Assembly (NCBI RefSeq): GCF_004342685.1
Contig: NZ_SMBZ01000007.1
Location: 30,708-94,707, forward strand
Source of the DNA: Sphingobacterium alimentarium
Lineage (GTDB): Bacteria > Bacteroidota > Bacteroidia > Sphingobacteriales > Sphingobacteriaceae
DNA length: 64,000 bases
Direction of reading: 5' to 3'
Of this stretch, positions 27,050 to 35,502 are shown piece by piece. A program made the position numbers and the translations under genes. The notes below the pieces were generated by a model. That model searched no databases. It had not been told where the DNA came from and saw only the letters and a program-made list of their open reading frames with translations. The first letter of the stretch is position 1. Each line of letters opens with the position of its first letter.

Positions 27050-28002
27050 GCGTATTTAAGTGCCATTTGTTTTGGTTTAACAATATATACATATACAATG
27101 GATAGGAAGGATAGAAAAATAATGATCAAACACATCCCTATCGAGACCTGGTAATACCGCGTGACGAACCCTTCTAGTGTGCCTGCTATTATAAAGAATG
27201 GAATCGTACTGATAAGCACCTTAGCGGCATGCTTTACCGCTCTTTTGAAGGATTCCAGACGAGTATAAGACTTGGGGAATAAAATGCTATTTCCCATAGC
27301 AATACCGCATCCACCCGCGATGACGATAACAGAAAGTTCGATAGCGCCGTGAATCCAAATTGCCGACATAGCTTCAGCAAGCACCCCATATTTGTAAAAC
27401 ATATAATGAAATGTGCCGACCATAATGCCATTGGACATCAGTATAAATCCCGTGCCCAAGCTAAAGAATATGCCATATATAAAAGCAAAGAATGCGACGC
27501 GCACATTATTGATGGTGATAGCCAACGCTCCACCCCAGTTTGATCCCTGCTGGTAGACACCGGCGGGATTGCCTTCCTTTATATTTTGCACAGTCATATC
27601 CACATAACTGGAGCCCATAATAAATTTCAAAAAGCTATCTTCATAATGGGCGGAGATAATGCCTATAATATTCGCAAGCACAAAAATAAGTAAGGAATAT
27701 AACAGGGGTTTTCGTATCTTCCAGATAGATTCGAAAATTTCATACGTAAAGAAATGAGCGAGCTTGTTGCTAGAAGATTTTTGATCTTTATAGATTAATT
27801 GATGAGCCCGAATGGATAATTCATTCAGATAATCTTTGGTTTTGCTCTCCGGATAAAATGTCTGAGCATACGCGAGATCATTGGTGAGTTCGATATAATT
27901 GGAGGCTAATATATCCGGATCCACCTCAACAATATGGAGCAAATTATTTTCAATTGAACGCCATTTTTCTTTATTTCGTTCTACAAAAGAAGCCTCACGC
28001 AT
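27040..28002 (-). CDS. Stage II sporulation protein M-like (SpoIIM/DUF95) membrane protein
   Basis: 320 aa. A soluble N-terminal helical part (MREASFVERNKEKWRSIENN ...) is followed by about five membrane helices. Family signatures are NNVRVAFFAFIYGIFFSLGT and IWIHGAIELSVIVIAGGCG; the HGxxE motif is typical of SpoIIM. The name does not imply sporulation here: in Bacteroidota such genes head MoxR/DUF58 operons. First gene of the six-gene minus operon and divergent from the RDD gene at 28032. Confidence 0.88.
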   Translation of the reverse strand: MREASFVERNKEKWRSIENNLLHIVEVDPDILASNYIELTNDLAYAQTFYPESKTKDYLNELSIRAHQLIYKDQKSSSNKLAHFFTYEIFESIWKIRKPLLYSLLIFVLANIIGIISAHYEDSFLKFIMGSSYVDMTVQNIKEGNPAGVYQQGSNWGGALAITINNVRVAFFAFIYGIFFSLGTGFILMSNGIMVGTFHYMFYKYGVLAEAMSAIWIHGAIELSVIVIAGGCGIAMGNSILFPKSYTRLESFKRAVKHAAKVLISTIPFFIIAGTLEGFVTRYYQVSIGMCLIIIFLSFLSIVYVYIVKPKQMALKYAWS

Positions 28003-28031
28003 GTTGTAAGTTTAATTGTCCTTCTAAATAT

Positions 28032-28760
28032 ATGAATAAGCTGTTAATAAATACACCGCAAAACGTAAATTTTGAATACACATTAGCGCCTGTGGGTTCT
28101 CGCATATTAGCCTTTGCGCTGGACTATGGTATGATGATACTTTATGTTTTCTTGGTGCAATTATTTTTTAATGTCACGCATTTTCTAGAAGGATTAGACC
28201 TATGGGCCATGTGGGGAATAAATTCCTTAGTGTACCTACCCGTATTTTTTTATCCCTTGCTGAGCGAAACTTTCATGAACGGCCAAACTCTGGGTAAGAA
28301 AATCATGAAACTTAAGGTCGTAAAGATTGATGGCACGCGCGCTACTTTCTACCAATATTTTATTCGTTGGGTATCAAATGCTGTCGATATATTTCTGAGT
28401 ATGGGAGGCATCGGCTTGACTAGCATTATTCTGTCTTCCAAATCACAACGCCTGGGTGACATAGCCGCGGACACAGCTGTTATCAGCCTTAAACCTACAC
28501 TCAATCTACGCGAAACGGTATTTGAGGAATTAGCTGTTGAGCATGAGGTGGTGTATCAAGAAGTCTATAAACTCTCCGATCAAGAGATCAACGAAATCAA
28601 GGATATTTATAATACGGGCTATCGCCGAAAAAATTATGAAATCATTAAGGCTTTAGCCGCCAAAGTGGAGCTCATGATTGGGAGGAAATCAACAGAAAGG
28701 CCTGAGCAATTCTTGGCGCAGGTCATCCAAGACCATTATTATTCTTTTAAGGATAATTAG
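28032..28760 (+). CDS. RDD-family membrane protein
   Basis: 242 aa from ATG 28032. The longer frame back to 27954 overlaps the divergent SpoIIM-like gene and lacks family similarity. The RDD domain is seen in APVGSRILAFALDYGMMILY (Arg and Asp of the name), NGQTLGKKIMKLKVVKIDG, and the C-terminal SKSQRLGDIAADTAVI. Three helices plus a cytoplasmic tail of about 90 residues. RDD genes accompany SpoIIM-like/MoxR clusters, so it is likely part of the same membrane system on a divergent transcript. Confidence 0.9.
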   Translation: MNKLLINTPQNVNFEYTLAPVGSRILAFALDYGMMILYVFLVQLFFNVTHFLEGLDLWAMWGINSLVYLPVFFYPLLSETFMNGQTLGKKIMKLKVVKIDGTRATFYQYFIRWVSNAVDIFLSMGGIGLTSIILSSKSQRLGDIAADTAVISLKPTLNLRETVFEELAVEHEVVYQEVYKLSDQEINEIKDIYNTGYRRKNYEIIKALAAKVELMIGRKSTERPEQFLAQVIQDHYYSFKDN

Positions 28761-28766
28761 CTATAG

Positions 28767-28802
28767 CAAAAAGAGCGACTGAAAAAAAAGTCGCTCTTTT
28801 TG
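28767..28802. terminator. Bidirectional terminator between the RDD gene and fabD
   Basis: Perfect 14-bp inverted repeat CAAAAAGAGCGACT (28767-28780) and AGTCGCTCTTTTTG (28789-28802) with an 8-nt A-rich loop and T-runs in both directions; the two flanking genes are convergent. Confidence 0.9.
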
Positions 28803-28807
28803 TTATA

Positions 28808-29698
28808 TTATTCTGCGATAGTGGCAGCGGAAACCTGCGCCTGTCTATCTACTTTTTTCACTAATCCCTGCAATACATTTCCTGGGCCTACTTCTACAAA
28901 AGCTTCCGCACCGTCTGTCAGCATATTTTGTACTGTCTGCGTCCAGCGCACAGCCCCCGTTAATTGAGCGATCAAGTTGGCTTTGATTTCTTGTGGATCG
29001 GTGTATGCTTTTGCGTCTACATTTTGGTAGATCGGACATATTGGTGATTGAATAGCTGTCGCTTCAATAGCGGCTTGCAACTCTACCTTCGCTGGCTCCA
29101 TCAATGGAGAATGGAAAGCACCACCTACATTCAATTTCAACGCACGCTTAGCTCCAGCCTCTGTCAATAAAGTACAAGCTTTGTCAATTCCCTCAATAGA
29201 TCCCGAAATCACCAACTGTCCAGGGCAGTTGTAATTTGCTGCCACTACGACCTCTTCTACTTGCGCACATATTTTTTCTACTGTCTCATCATCAAGGCCC
29301 AAAATTGCTGCCATGGTCGAAGGCTGTAATTCACAGGCTTTCTGCATCGCATTAGCACGTTGAGAAACAAGCTTAAGACCATCTTCAAACGATAAGGCAC
29401 CTGCTGCGACTAAAGCCGAAAATTCGCCCAACGAGTGACCCGCTACCATTGCGGGCTGAAACTTGTCGCCCAATGCTTTTGCTAATATCACCGAATGCAA
29501 GAAAATCGCTGGTTGGGTCACATTGGTTTGCTTAAGATCTTCGTCTGTACCATTAAACATAATGTCGGTAATACGAAATCCTAAAATATCGTTTGCTTTT
29601 TCGAATAAAGCTTTGCTCTCTTCATTAAGATTGTATAGGTCTTGACCCATTCCTACGAATTGAGCCCCTTGACCCGGGAAAATGTAAGCTGTTTTCAT
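28808..29698 (-). CDS. fabD: Malonyl-CoA:ACP transacylase
   Basis: Transfers malonyl from CoA to acyl carrier protein in fatty-acid synthesis (296 aa). Seen: FPGQGAQFVGMG at the N-terminus, the nucleophile elbow AGHSLGE with Ser89, the histidine in GGAFHSPLM, and QLTGAVRWTQTVQNM near the C-terminus. ATG 29698 is preceded by a -7 box at 29748-29755. It is isolated from other fab genes here. Confidence 0.97.
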   Translation of the reverse strand: MKTAYIFPGQGAQFVGMGQDLYNLNEESKALFEKANDILGFRITDIMFNGTDEDLKQTNVTQPAIFLHSVILAKALGDKFQPAMVAGHSLGEFSALVAAGALSFEDGLKLVSQRANAMQKACELQPSTMAAILGLDDETVEKICAQVEEVVVAANYNCPGQLVISGSIEGIDKACTLLTEAGAKRALKLNVGGAFHSPLMEPAKVELQAAIEATAIQSPICPIYQNVDAKAYTDPQEIKANLIAQLTGAVRWTQTVQNMLTDGAEAFVEVGPGNVLQGLVKKVDRQAQVSAATIAE

Positions 29699-29747
29699 GA
29701 CGACTTATTTTCTTTGTTAAAGGTTATTTCTAATTGAGATTATTCGG

Positions 29748-29755
29748 CAAATATA
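29748..29755 (-). promoter_or_regulatory. Candidate promoter (-7 box) of fabD
   Basis: TATATTTG on the minus strand, in the gap between the M16 peptidase stop (29773) and fabD (29698). It matches TAnnTTTG; no clear -33 element is seen, as it would fall within the upstream gene. Confidence 0.45.
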
Positions 29756-29772
29756 ATAATATTGCTGAAAAG

Positions 29773-31008
29773 CTATTCGTCGCCCGGCACAAAGCTCAAC
29801 GAGATTAACTTATCGGCATCAAAATAAATCGTGCTAAGTTCCAATAGATCTTCCGCACGCACCGCATCGATCTTATCAAATACCTCCTGGAGAGGGATTA
29901 TTTTGTCATAATCAATAATATTTTTCGCTTCCGCGATAATCATGCTCATGCGATTCTCTTCTGCTAGTGCAATCTGTCCTTTGAATTTCTGTTTGGCTTG
30001 CTTCAACTGATAAGCAGAGATAGGACCTTCTTTTAATTTATTGAGTTCCTTAAATACGAGCGACACCGCTTTTTTAAGCTTTTCTTCGTCCGTACCTAAG
30101 TAAATATTAAAATGTCCAACATCCGTGTACATCGTGAAATTGGACTCTATGGTATAGGCAATGCCATATTTCTCCCGGATACCCAAATTCAGAATAGAAC
30201 TCATCCCAAATCCCCCCAGCATATTATTGAGCAATAGCATAGCTGTTTTACGCTCGTCGAAGATTCCAAATGTTTGGATTCCCAACATATAGTGCGCCTG
30301 ATTAATAGGCTTTTCGATGGTTATTTGTTGTCCTTTATTTTCAATAATAGCAATGTCTTGGCGACTTCGAGTATTGGGTTTGATACGACCAAAGATTTTG
30401 TTGCTGATACGCTCAACTTGGGCCAGTGAATAATTTCCTCCTATAGCAATCACGATTTCATTGGTATCATAATTACTGAGCATAAAATCTATCACATCAG
30501 GCTTTTGCAAAGCTCTCAGATCATCTTCCAAACCTAAAATATTGTGTCCTAAACCGGTTCCTTTAAACAATAAATCTTCAAAATCGTCCATAATAGACTC
30601 TTCAGGGCTATCGAGGTAGGAAGCCATTTCGTCAAGAATCACTCCTTTCTCTTTCTCAATTTCATTCTCTGGAAACGTAGAATGAAACAGAACATCCTCA
30701 AACAAATCTAAAGCGCGCTCGAGATGTGGATTCAAAAATGAGGCATGTAGGCAGGTATATTCTTTGGTAGTATACGCATTAAGGTCCCCACCAACTTGCT
30801 CCAGACGGTTCAATATTTGATTGGTAGAGCGACGCTCCGTACGCTTAAATAATAAATGTTCAATAAAGTGTGCGACACCATACTTGCCTTCTCTCTCATC
30901 TCGCGCACCAGCATTTACAATCATACAAGTGTGTGTAATGCTAGAGTTTTGGTAATGCAACAATATTCTGATACCATTATCCAATTGGATAAGATTGTAT
31001 TCCTTCAT
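29773..31008 (-). CDS. M16-family zinc metallopeptidase
   Basis: 411 aa, one full pitrilysin-type unit. The inverted zinc motif HFIEH (H47, E50, H51) and the third ligand glutamate 76 residues after the motif (E127 in VILDE) are all present, so it should be active. The C-terminal half (SSILNLGIREKYGIAYTIES) has the family R/Y-type substrate-binding stretch. Related to processing-protease-like YmxG proteins. Probably cytoplasmic, since no signal peptide is seen. Natural substrate unknown. Confidence 0.93.
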   Translation of the reverse strand: MKEYNLIQLDNGIRILLHYQNSSITHTCMIVNAGARDEREGKYGVAHFIEHLLFKRTERRSTNQILNRLEQVGGDLNAYTTKEYTCLHASFLNPHLERALDLFEDVLFHSTFPENEIEKEKGVILDEMASYLDSPEESIMDDFEDLLFKGTGLGHNILGLEDDLRALQKPDVIDFMLSNYDTNEIVIAIGGNYSLAQVERISNKIFGRIKPNTRSRQDIAIIENKGQQITIEKPINQAHYMLGIQTFGIFDERKTAMLLLNNMLGGFGMSSILNLGIREKYGIAYTIESNFTMYTDVGHFNIYLGTDEEKLKKAVSLVFKELNKLKEGPISAYQLKQAKQKFKGQIALAEENRMSMIIAEAKNIIDYDKIIPLQEVFDKIDAVRAEDLLELSTIYFDADKLISLSFVPGDE

Positions 31009-31034
31009 TCAGTTATCTATTATTTAATTGATTG

Positions 31035-31042
31035 CAAAACTA
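31035..31042 (-). promoter_or_regulatory. Candidate promoter (-7 box) of the M16 peptidase gene
   Basis: TAGTTTTG on the minus strand, 26 nt before ATG 31008, fits TAnnTTTG. It directly follows the terminator of the upstream barrel gene (31056-31082). Confidence 0.4.
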
Positions 31043-31055
31043 CACAATAAAAACA

Positions 31056-31082
31056 AAACGGCTGTATGAGATACAGCCGTTT
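31056..31082 (-). terminator. Terminator of the outer-membrane barrel gene
   Basis: Perfect 12-bp inverted repeat AAACGGCTGTAT/ATACAGCCGTTT with a 3-nt loop, followed on the minus strand by TTTTGTTTTTATT. It lies 20 nt after the stop at 31103. Confidence 0.85.
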
Positions 31083-31102
31083 AGATTATAAGTATTTTCA
31101 AA

Positions 31103-33961
31103 TTACATTCTTGGACGCATATGCCCCGGGAATTGTCCTTGATTTTGCATCGGATTGATTCCTGAGAATTTTTGCAATTTGAATGTAAATGTCAACATAA
31201 AATATCTTGCTAAACGATTGGTCTGACTATCTCTCAAGATCTCACCCACCGTACGGTTGATATTAGTCTGTTGATTCAACAAGTCAAATGCTTGGAAACG
31301 AATCGTAGCACGTTGATCTCTTAAGAATCGTTGCTCGATGTACGAGTTGATAATAAATGGATTCGCATTCGTGCGGAAACCTGTATTAAACTCTTTGGAT
31401 AAATCGGCACCAAAAATTGTAGTCGGTGTAAGATTTACCGAGCCTATTACGTTAGGAATAATTTTTTGTGTATTCGCTGCCGCAAAAGCTGGCAAAGTAG
31501 AGCTCGTCCATGTATAATTATATCTAACACCCGGATTGATTTCAAAATTCTCAGAAGGATTGTATCTGAAGAATAACATTTGCGTTAAGGTAGTGTTATT
31601 GTTCACTCCTTTGTCAAATCCTAATGCGTTAACGTTATTTTGTAAACTCGCATTTTGGTCATCTGTCAAATAAGAAACAGTACGTGCATAGCTCACACCA
31701 CCACCGTACATGATATTGTATGTCTTCTCTTTCAAAGATCTAGACCAGTGGTAGAATGAATTAATATTATATACAGGATCAGATTCATTGATATATCCTA
31801 CTTCTTGTATAATACCTGATGAAATTGCATTTGGATCTGCTCCTAAATCTGGCGTATCTCTATACCGTTTATTCAGAGAAACGATTTTATCTTGAGTAAT
31901 CTCCGAACGCAACATCGCGAAGAATGATTTACCTTTTTGGAAATCACCTGTTCTGAATCGTACATTCATCGAATGTCTAAATTCAGGATCCAAATTCGGA
32001 TTACCCAGTGTTGTTGTTGTTCTATTTGTACTTACTTCAAAAGGCAATATCTGCGAAATACCTGGCTCATTCGAGCGTCCTGAATAATTGAATGTAATAT
32101 TCGATTGACGTGAGAATTTGTATTCAAAACGTGCAATTGGGATGATATTAAAGTTCGAACGATCAATATTCACCGCGTCTGTTAACGATTTTGCAGATCC
32201 TTTTAATACAGATGGTTGGACCGCAGCACCTAATGAATATTTTACCTTTTCGTTTTCGAACATATAACTAGCACCAAATCGGTGTGTAGTGAATCCATAA
32301 TCGTAGTTATAATCAAAGTTCAACTTTGGATCAGCTAGCGGATTATCATTTGCATCCCTTGCTCCTTGTTTGTCACTATTATCGTAGTCATTCGTATTAT
32401 AATCATAAGCCAACTCCAACTTACTTTTCTCCGATAATGGCTCTAAGTACGATACCGAAGCACCCGCATTCCAACTTTTGTTCAATGCTTCACGTATCGT
32501 TCTTTCGTATATTTCACTTATAGGTGTATTCTGGTTGGCAGGATCATATATTTCACGATCTAAAATCTGATCATATTCGTTCGTTGTAGAAGCGTTATCA
32601 TAATTAAAGTTGAAGAACAAATTGCGTCCTTTATCATTTAATCTTCTATTATACAATCCTGAGAAATTATAGCGCGGACTTGTAGACGAATTATCTGATG
32701 TCTGAATTTGTTCATAATCTAAGTTCTCATTGTTAAAAAGAATAGAATTACCCCAATTATTAGTTCTATTGTCATTAAAACCTATTTGAGGCGTGATTTT
32801 GATATAATCTTTATCCGTTATATTCCATTCAAGATTACCCTCGAAACGGTGACTTCCACGAATACTATTATTATCTGTAGTATCTCCCTGTGTTAGATTT
32901 TGTCCAATATACTCCGTAAAAGCATTTGACAAGGTGTTGTTATCATCGCGTCCATAAGAATATGATCCGTATGTTTTCAGCTTATCCGAAAAGTCATGAC
33001 GTACATTTAGTCCAATTGATCCAGTATTGGTAATACCTTCAGAACCGCCAAACATACCTCCGCCACCACGGCCACCGCCACCACCTTGACGTCCTCTGGC
33101 ACCACCGCCTATTGCATTAAAATCAAATAACGGCGCATTCATATTATTCAGGTTTCCTAATACAGACACTTGCGTCTTCTCTTTGAAACCCATAAACATA
33201 GCTGTAGTCTGATAGCGATCTTGGGTACCACCACCAACACGTACTGTCGTTGCGTAACCGTTGTTATATTTAGGGTCAATTTGAATGTTCAATACCTTAG
33301 TTGACTCACCGGATTTATTACCTGTAAGGTTGGCCATATCACCAAAGTCATCTACGACTTGCATCTTTTGGATGATATCAGCTGGCAAATTTTGAGTAGC
33401 TGTTTTGACATCACCACCAAAGAAATCTTTACCATTGATACGCACACGAGTAATTTGCTCCCCTTGAGCAGTCACATTACCATCTTTGTCTACATCTACA
33501 CCTTGTAGTTTTTTCAATGCATCCTCAGCCACGGCACCTTGACGTAATTTTAGGTTGTCCATCGCATACTCGACAGTATCCCCTTTCACTTGAATAGTCA
33601 CTACTCCGCTCACCACAACCTCTTCAATCATGTTTGGAATGGCATTTAATTCGATAGTAGGGACCATCATTTTAGTTTGTCCTGCCGGAAAAGCATATTC
33701 TTTTTCAAAAGGCTGGAAACCGATGCTGGCAATTTTGATTTTAAAATTGTCCGCATTTACATTATTAAATGTGTAAATGCCCCCTGCTGAACTACTTGTA
33801 CTTACAGTATCTGTAGCAGAAATCAACTGAACAGTAGCTCCAGAAATTATTCTAGATAACGAATCGCGCAATAATCCCTGCACGACCTTGGGAGATTGAG
33901 CAAATGAGCTTAAGCTCACACTCAAAAAAAATACAGCAATTAACGCTCTATAAAACCTCAT
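31103..33961 (-). CDS. TonB-linked outer-membrane beta-barrel protein with carboxypeptidase-like N-terminal domain
   Basis: 952 aa. Signal peptide (LIAVFFLSVSLSSFAQ), a carboxypeptidase-regulatory-like domain (about 25-105), a plug-like part (VEYAMDNLKLRQGAVAEDAL, then the INGKDFFGGD segment), and a long barrel of amphipathic strands to the end. It resembles the OMP_b-brl_3 family of TonB-dependent-receptor-like proteins. A Gly/Arg-rich stretch occupies residues about 284-304. The C-terminus ends with MRPRM and not with a classical aromatic residue. The cargo is not readable. It follows a small secreted protein gene after 14 nt, in the same operon. Confidence 0.88.
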   Translation of the reverse strand: MRFYRALIAVFFLSVSLSSFAQSPKVVQGLLRDSLSRIISGATVQLISATDTVSTSSSAGGIYTFNNVNADNFKIKIASIGFQPFEKEYAFPAGQTKMMVPTIELNAIPNMIEEVVVSGVVTIQVKGDTVEYAMDNLKLRQGAVAEDALKKLQGVDVDKDGNVTAQGEQITRVRINGKDFFGGDVKTATQNLPADIIQKMQVVDDFGDMANLTGNKSGESTKVLNIQIDPKYNNGYATTVRVGGGTQDRYQTTAMFMGFKEKTQVSVLGNLNNMNAPLFDFNAIGGGARGRQGGGGGRGGGGMFGGSEGITNTGSIGLNVRHDFSDKLKTYGSYSYGRDDNNTLSNAFTEYIGQNLTQGDTTDNNSIRGSHRFEGNLEWNITDKDYIKITPQIGFNDNRTNNWGNSILFNNENLDYEQIQTSDNSSTSPRYNFSGLYNRRLNDKGRNLFFNFNYDNASTTNEYDQILDREIYDPANQNTPISEIYERTIREALNKSWNAGASVSYLEPLSEKSKLELAYDYNTNDYDNSDKQGARDANDNPLADPKLNFDYNYDYGFTTHRFGASYMFENEKVKYSLGAAVQPSVLKGSAKSLTDAVNIDRSNFNIIPIARFEYKFSRQSNITFNYSGRSNEPGISQILPFEVSTNRTTTTLGNPNLDPEFRHSMNVRFRTGDFQKGKSFFAMLRSEITQDKIVSLNKRYRDTPDLGADPNAISSGIIQEVGYINESDPVYNINSFYHWSRSLKEKTYNIMYGGGVSYARTVSYLTDDQNASLQNNVNALGFDKGVNNNTTLTQMLFFRYNPSENFEINPGVRYNYTWTSSTLPAFAAANTQKIIPNVIGSVNLTPTTIFGADLSKEFNTGFRTNANPFIINSYIEQRFLRDQRATIRFQAFDLLNQQTNINRTVGEILRDSQTNRLARYFMLTFTFKLQKFSGINPMQNQGQFPGHMRPRM

Positions 33962-33975
33962 ATTTATTTGTGTAA

Positions 33976-34722
33976 CTAATTTCTTATTTTATCGATGACC
34001 CAGACTTCTGTATCCACCTTGTAAGGATTTTTAGGACTGCTTTGCATCATCGGCCTGCCCATCATCGGATACATCATATTTGCATTCCTTGCTTTGTTGG
34101 CTTGTGCTGCTGCTCGTTTGAGCAAAGCAAAATTTGTATTAACGCCAAGATTTACCGCGATATTTTCGCTTTTCAATCCAATCAAATCCAATGGTATCCG
34201 CGCCTCGTAATACAATACTTTATTGCTGTCTAGGCGCACCTTTGCTTCTATACGATAGTCATTTTCTAGAGCCAATACACCATCACGAACCTTCGCAAAG
34301 CCAGACAGAAAATATCCATTTACATTCTTAAGCACTTCTTGCTGGAAATTGTCCTGAATCTCTTCATTATTGGCCAATGCCCTTCTACGCTCTCTATCCC
34401 AATATGGAAACTGCAATCGTGCACCTTCCTTCTTTTTTTCATTGTAACTGACATTGACAAACAGCCCTCCGCGCAACGCTTCTTGCTGTAACTGAGGATC
34501 TTTGATTACCATAGCAACAACTAAGAAATTGTTTTGTTCACCTACACCAAAAGCCCACACATCGCCATCAAGCGTAGTAAGGCTGTTGCCCCAATCATCC
34601 ATATTGCCATCAATATGGATCTCACCCACGGTTGCAAATCGATAATTTTCCTTCTTGCTTTTCTGAGCAAATGTAAGGCTAGGGAGAATAAAACATAATA
34701 AAACAATAAAAAGCTTTTTCAT
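33976..34722 (-). CDS. Secreted protein with CBM9-like N-terminal motif
   Basis: 248 aa from ATG 34722, which starts a good signal peptide (KLFIVLLCFILPSLTFAQ); the longer upstream frame would place 39 unlikely residues before it. After cleavage it has IDGNMDDWG, the motif seen in carbohydrate-binding module 9/DOMON-like proteins, then a beta-rich domain (LYYEARIPLDLIGL). A Met/Asn-rich patch lies near the end (NMMYPMMGRPMMQ). It is the first gene of the operon with the outer-membrane barrel, so a periplasmic or surface partner is a reasonable guess. Function unknown. Confidence 0.78.
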   Translation of the reverse strand: MKKLFIVLLCFILPSLTFAQKSKKENYRFATVGEIHIDGNMDDWGNSLTTLDGDVWAFGVGEQNNFLVVAMVIKDPQLQQEALRGGLFVNVSYNEKKKEGARLQFPYWDRERRRALANNEEIQDNFQQEVLKNVNGYFLSGFAKVRDGVLALENDYRIEAKVRLDSNKVLYYEARIPLDLIGLKSENIAVNLGVNTNFALLKRAAAQANKARNANMMYPMMGRPMMQSSPKNPYKVDTEVWVIDKIRN

Positions 34723-34753
34723 TAGGTTTCTTTTCTTATGATTACATTTGCTA

Positions 34754-34769
34754 TTAGACAACTGTCTAA
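34754..34769. promoter_or_regulatory. Palindromic operator candidate
   Basis: TTAGACA (34754-34760), AC, TGTCTAA (34763-34769): 7-bp inverted half-sites separated by 2 bp, 31 nt before the start of the secreted protein and in the divergent region with rnhB. The size and symmetry fit a dimeric repressor site; no factor is known. Confidence 0.35.
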
Positions 34770-34864
34770 CTCTTAAGTTTAATTGAGTACAAAAAAAGCA
34801 ATAAGTTGTGGTATTCGCGACAACTTTTGCACTTATCACAGAGAAGTTACATATTTTAGCAGAA

Positions 34865-35464
34865 ATGTTATTATCACATTACCAAGAAGAATTGATTGAA
34901 GCAGGCTGTGACGAAGCCGGTAGAGGATGCTTAGCAGGGCCCGTTTTTGCGGCTGCCGTAATTTTCCCAAAAGGATATTTCAATCCGGTATTGAATGATT
35001 CGAAAAAATTATCCGAAAAGAAGAGGAAAGATTTACGACCTATTATTGAAAGGGATGCTTTGGCATACGCTGTCATGCCCGTGAGCCCCGAGGAAATTGA
35101 TAAAATTAATATCCATAATGCTTCCTACAAAGCCATGCATTTGGCTTTGGATGCGCTTCATATCAAACCCGAACTGCTACTCATCGATGGAAATAGATTC
35201 GTTCCATATCCCAATATTGCACACCAATGTATCATTAAAGGTGACGGCAAATACTTGTCTATAGCAGCGGCTTCTATTCTGGCTAAAACGTATCGGGATG
35301 AGTATATGGAAGAGCTGGGAAAAGAATTCCCACATTACGATTGGGCAACAAATAAAGGTTATCCGACCGTAAGGCATAGGACCACGGTGCTGGAGCTTGG
35401 TCTAACGCCTCATCACCGTAAGACCTTCAATGTCAGCAGACCTCAGCAATTGGAGTTGTTTTAA
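34865..35464 (+). CDS. rnhB: Ribonuclease HII
   Basis: Cleaves RNA in RNA-DNA hybrids, for example at misincorporated ribonucleotides (199 aa). The signature GCDEAGRGCLAGPV contains the catalytic Asp16 and Glu17; further active-site regions are LLIDGNRF and KGDGKYLSIAAASILAKTYR. ATG 34865 is chosen; the frame extends to a GTG at 34808 that has no similarity value. Followed by a terminator shared with the convergent yfhO-like gene. Confidence 0.96.
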   Translation: MLLSHYQEELIEAGCDEAGRGCLAGPVFAAAVIFPKGYFNPVLNDSKKLSEKKRKDLRPIIERDALAYAVMPVSPEEIDKINIHNASYKAMHLALDALHIKPELLLIDGNRFVPYPNIAHQCIIKGDGKYLSIAAASILAKTYRDEYMEELGKEFPHYDWATNKGYPTVRHRTTVLELGLTPHHRKTFNVSRPQQLELF

Positions 35465-35470
35465 AAGTAT

Positions 35471-35497
35471 AAAGGCTTTTCGAATCGAAAAGCCTTT
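35471..35497. terminator. Terminator between rnhB and the YfhO-family gene
   Basis: Perfect inverted repeat AAAGGCTTTTCG (35471-35482) and CGAAAAGCCTTT (35486-35497) with a 3-nt loop, lying between two convergent stop codons. The T-tail is modest on both strands. Confidence 0.75.
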
Positions 35498-35502
35498 GTT
35501 AA

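Noticed and set aside
28032..28760. SpoIIM-like neighbour and this RDD gene as sporulation genes
   Set aside because: No other sporulation genes are seen and the phylum does not sporulate; the names reflect family membership only.
33050..33110. Gly-rich DNA stretch as a tandem repeat or a recent insertion
   Set aside because: Codons vary within it and no exact repeat unit exists; it is a low-complexity protein segment.
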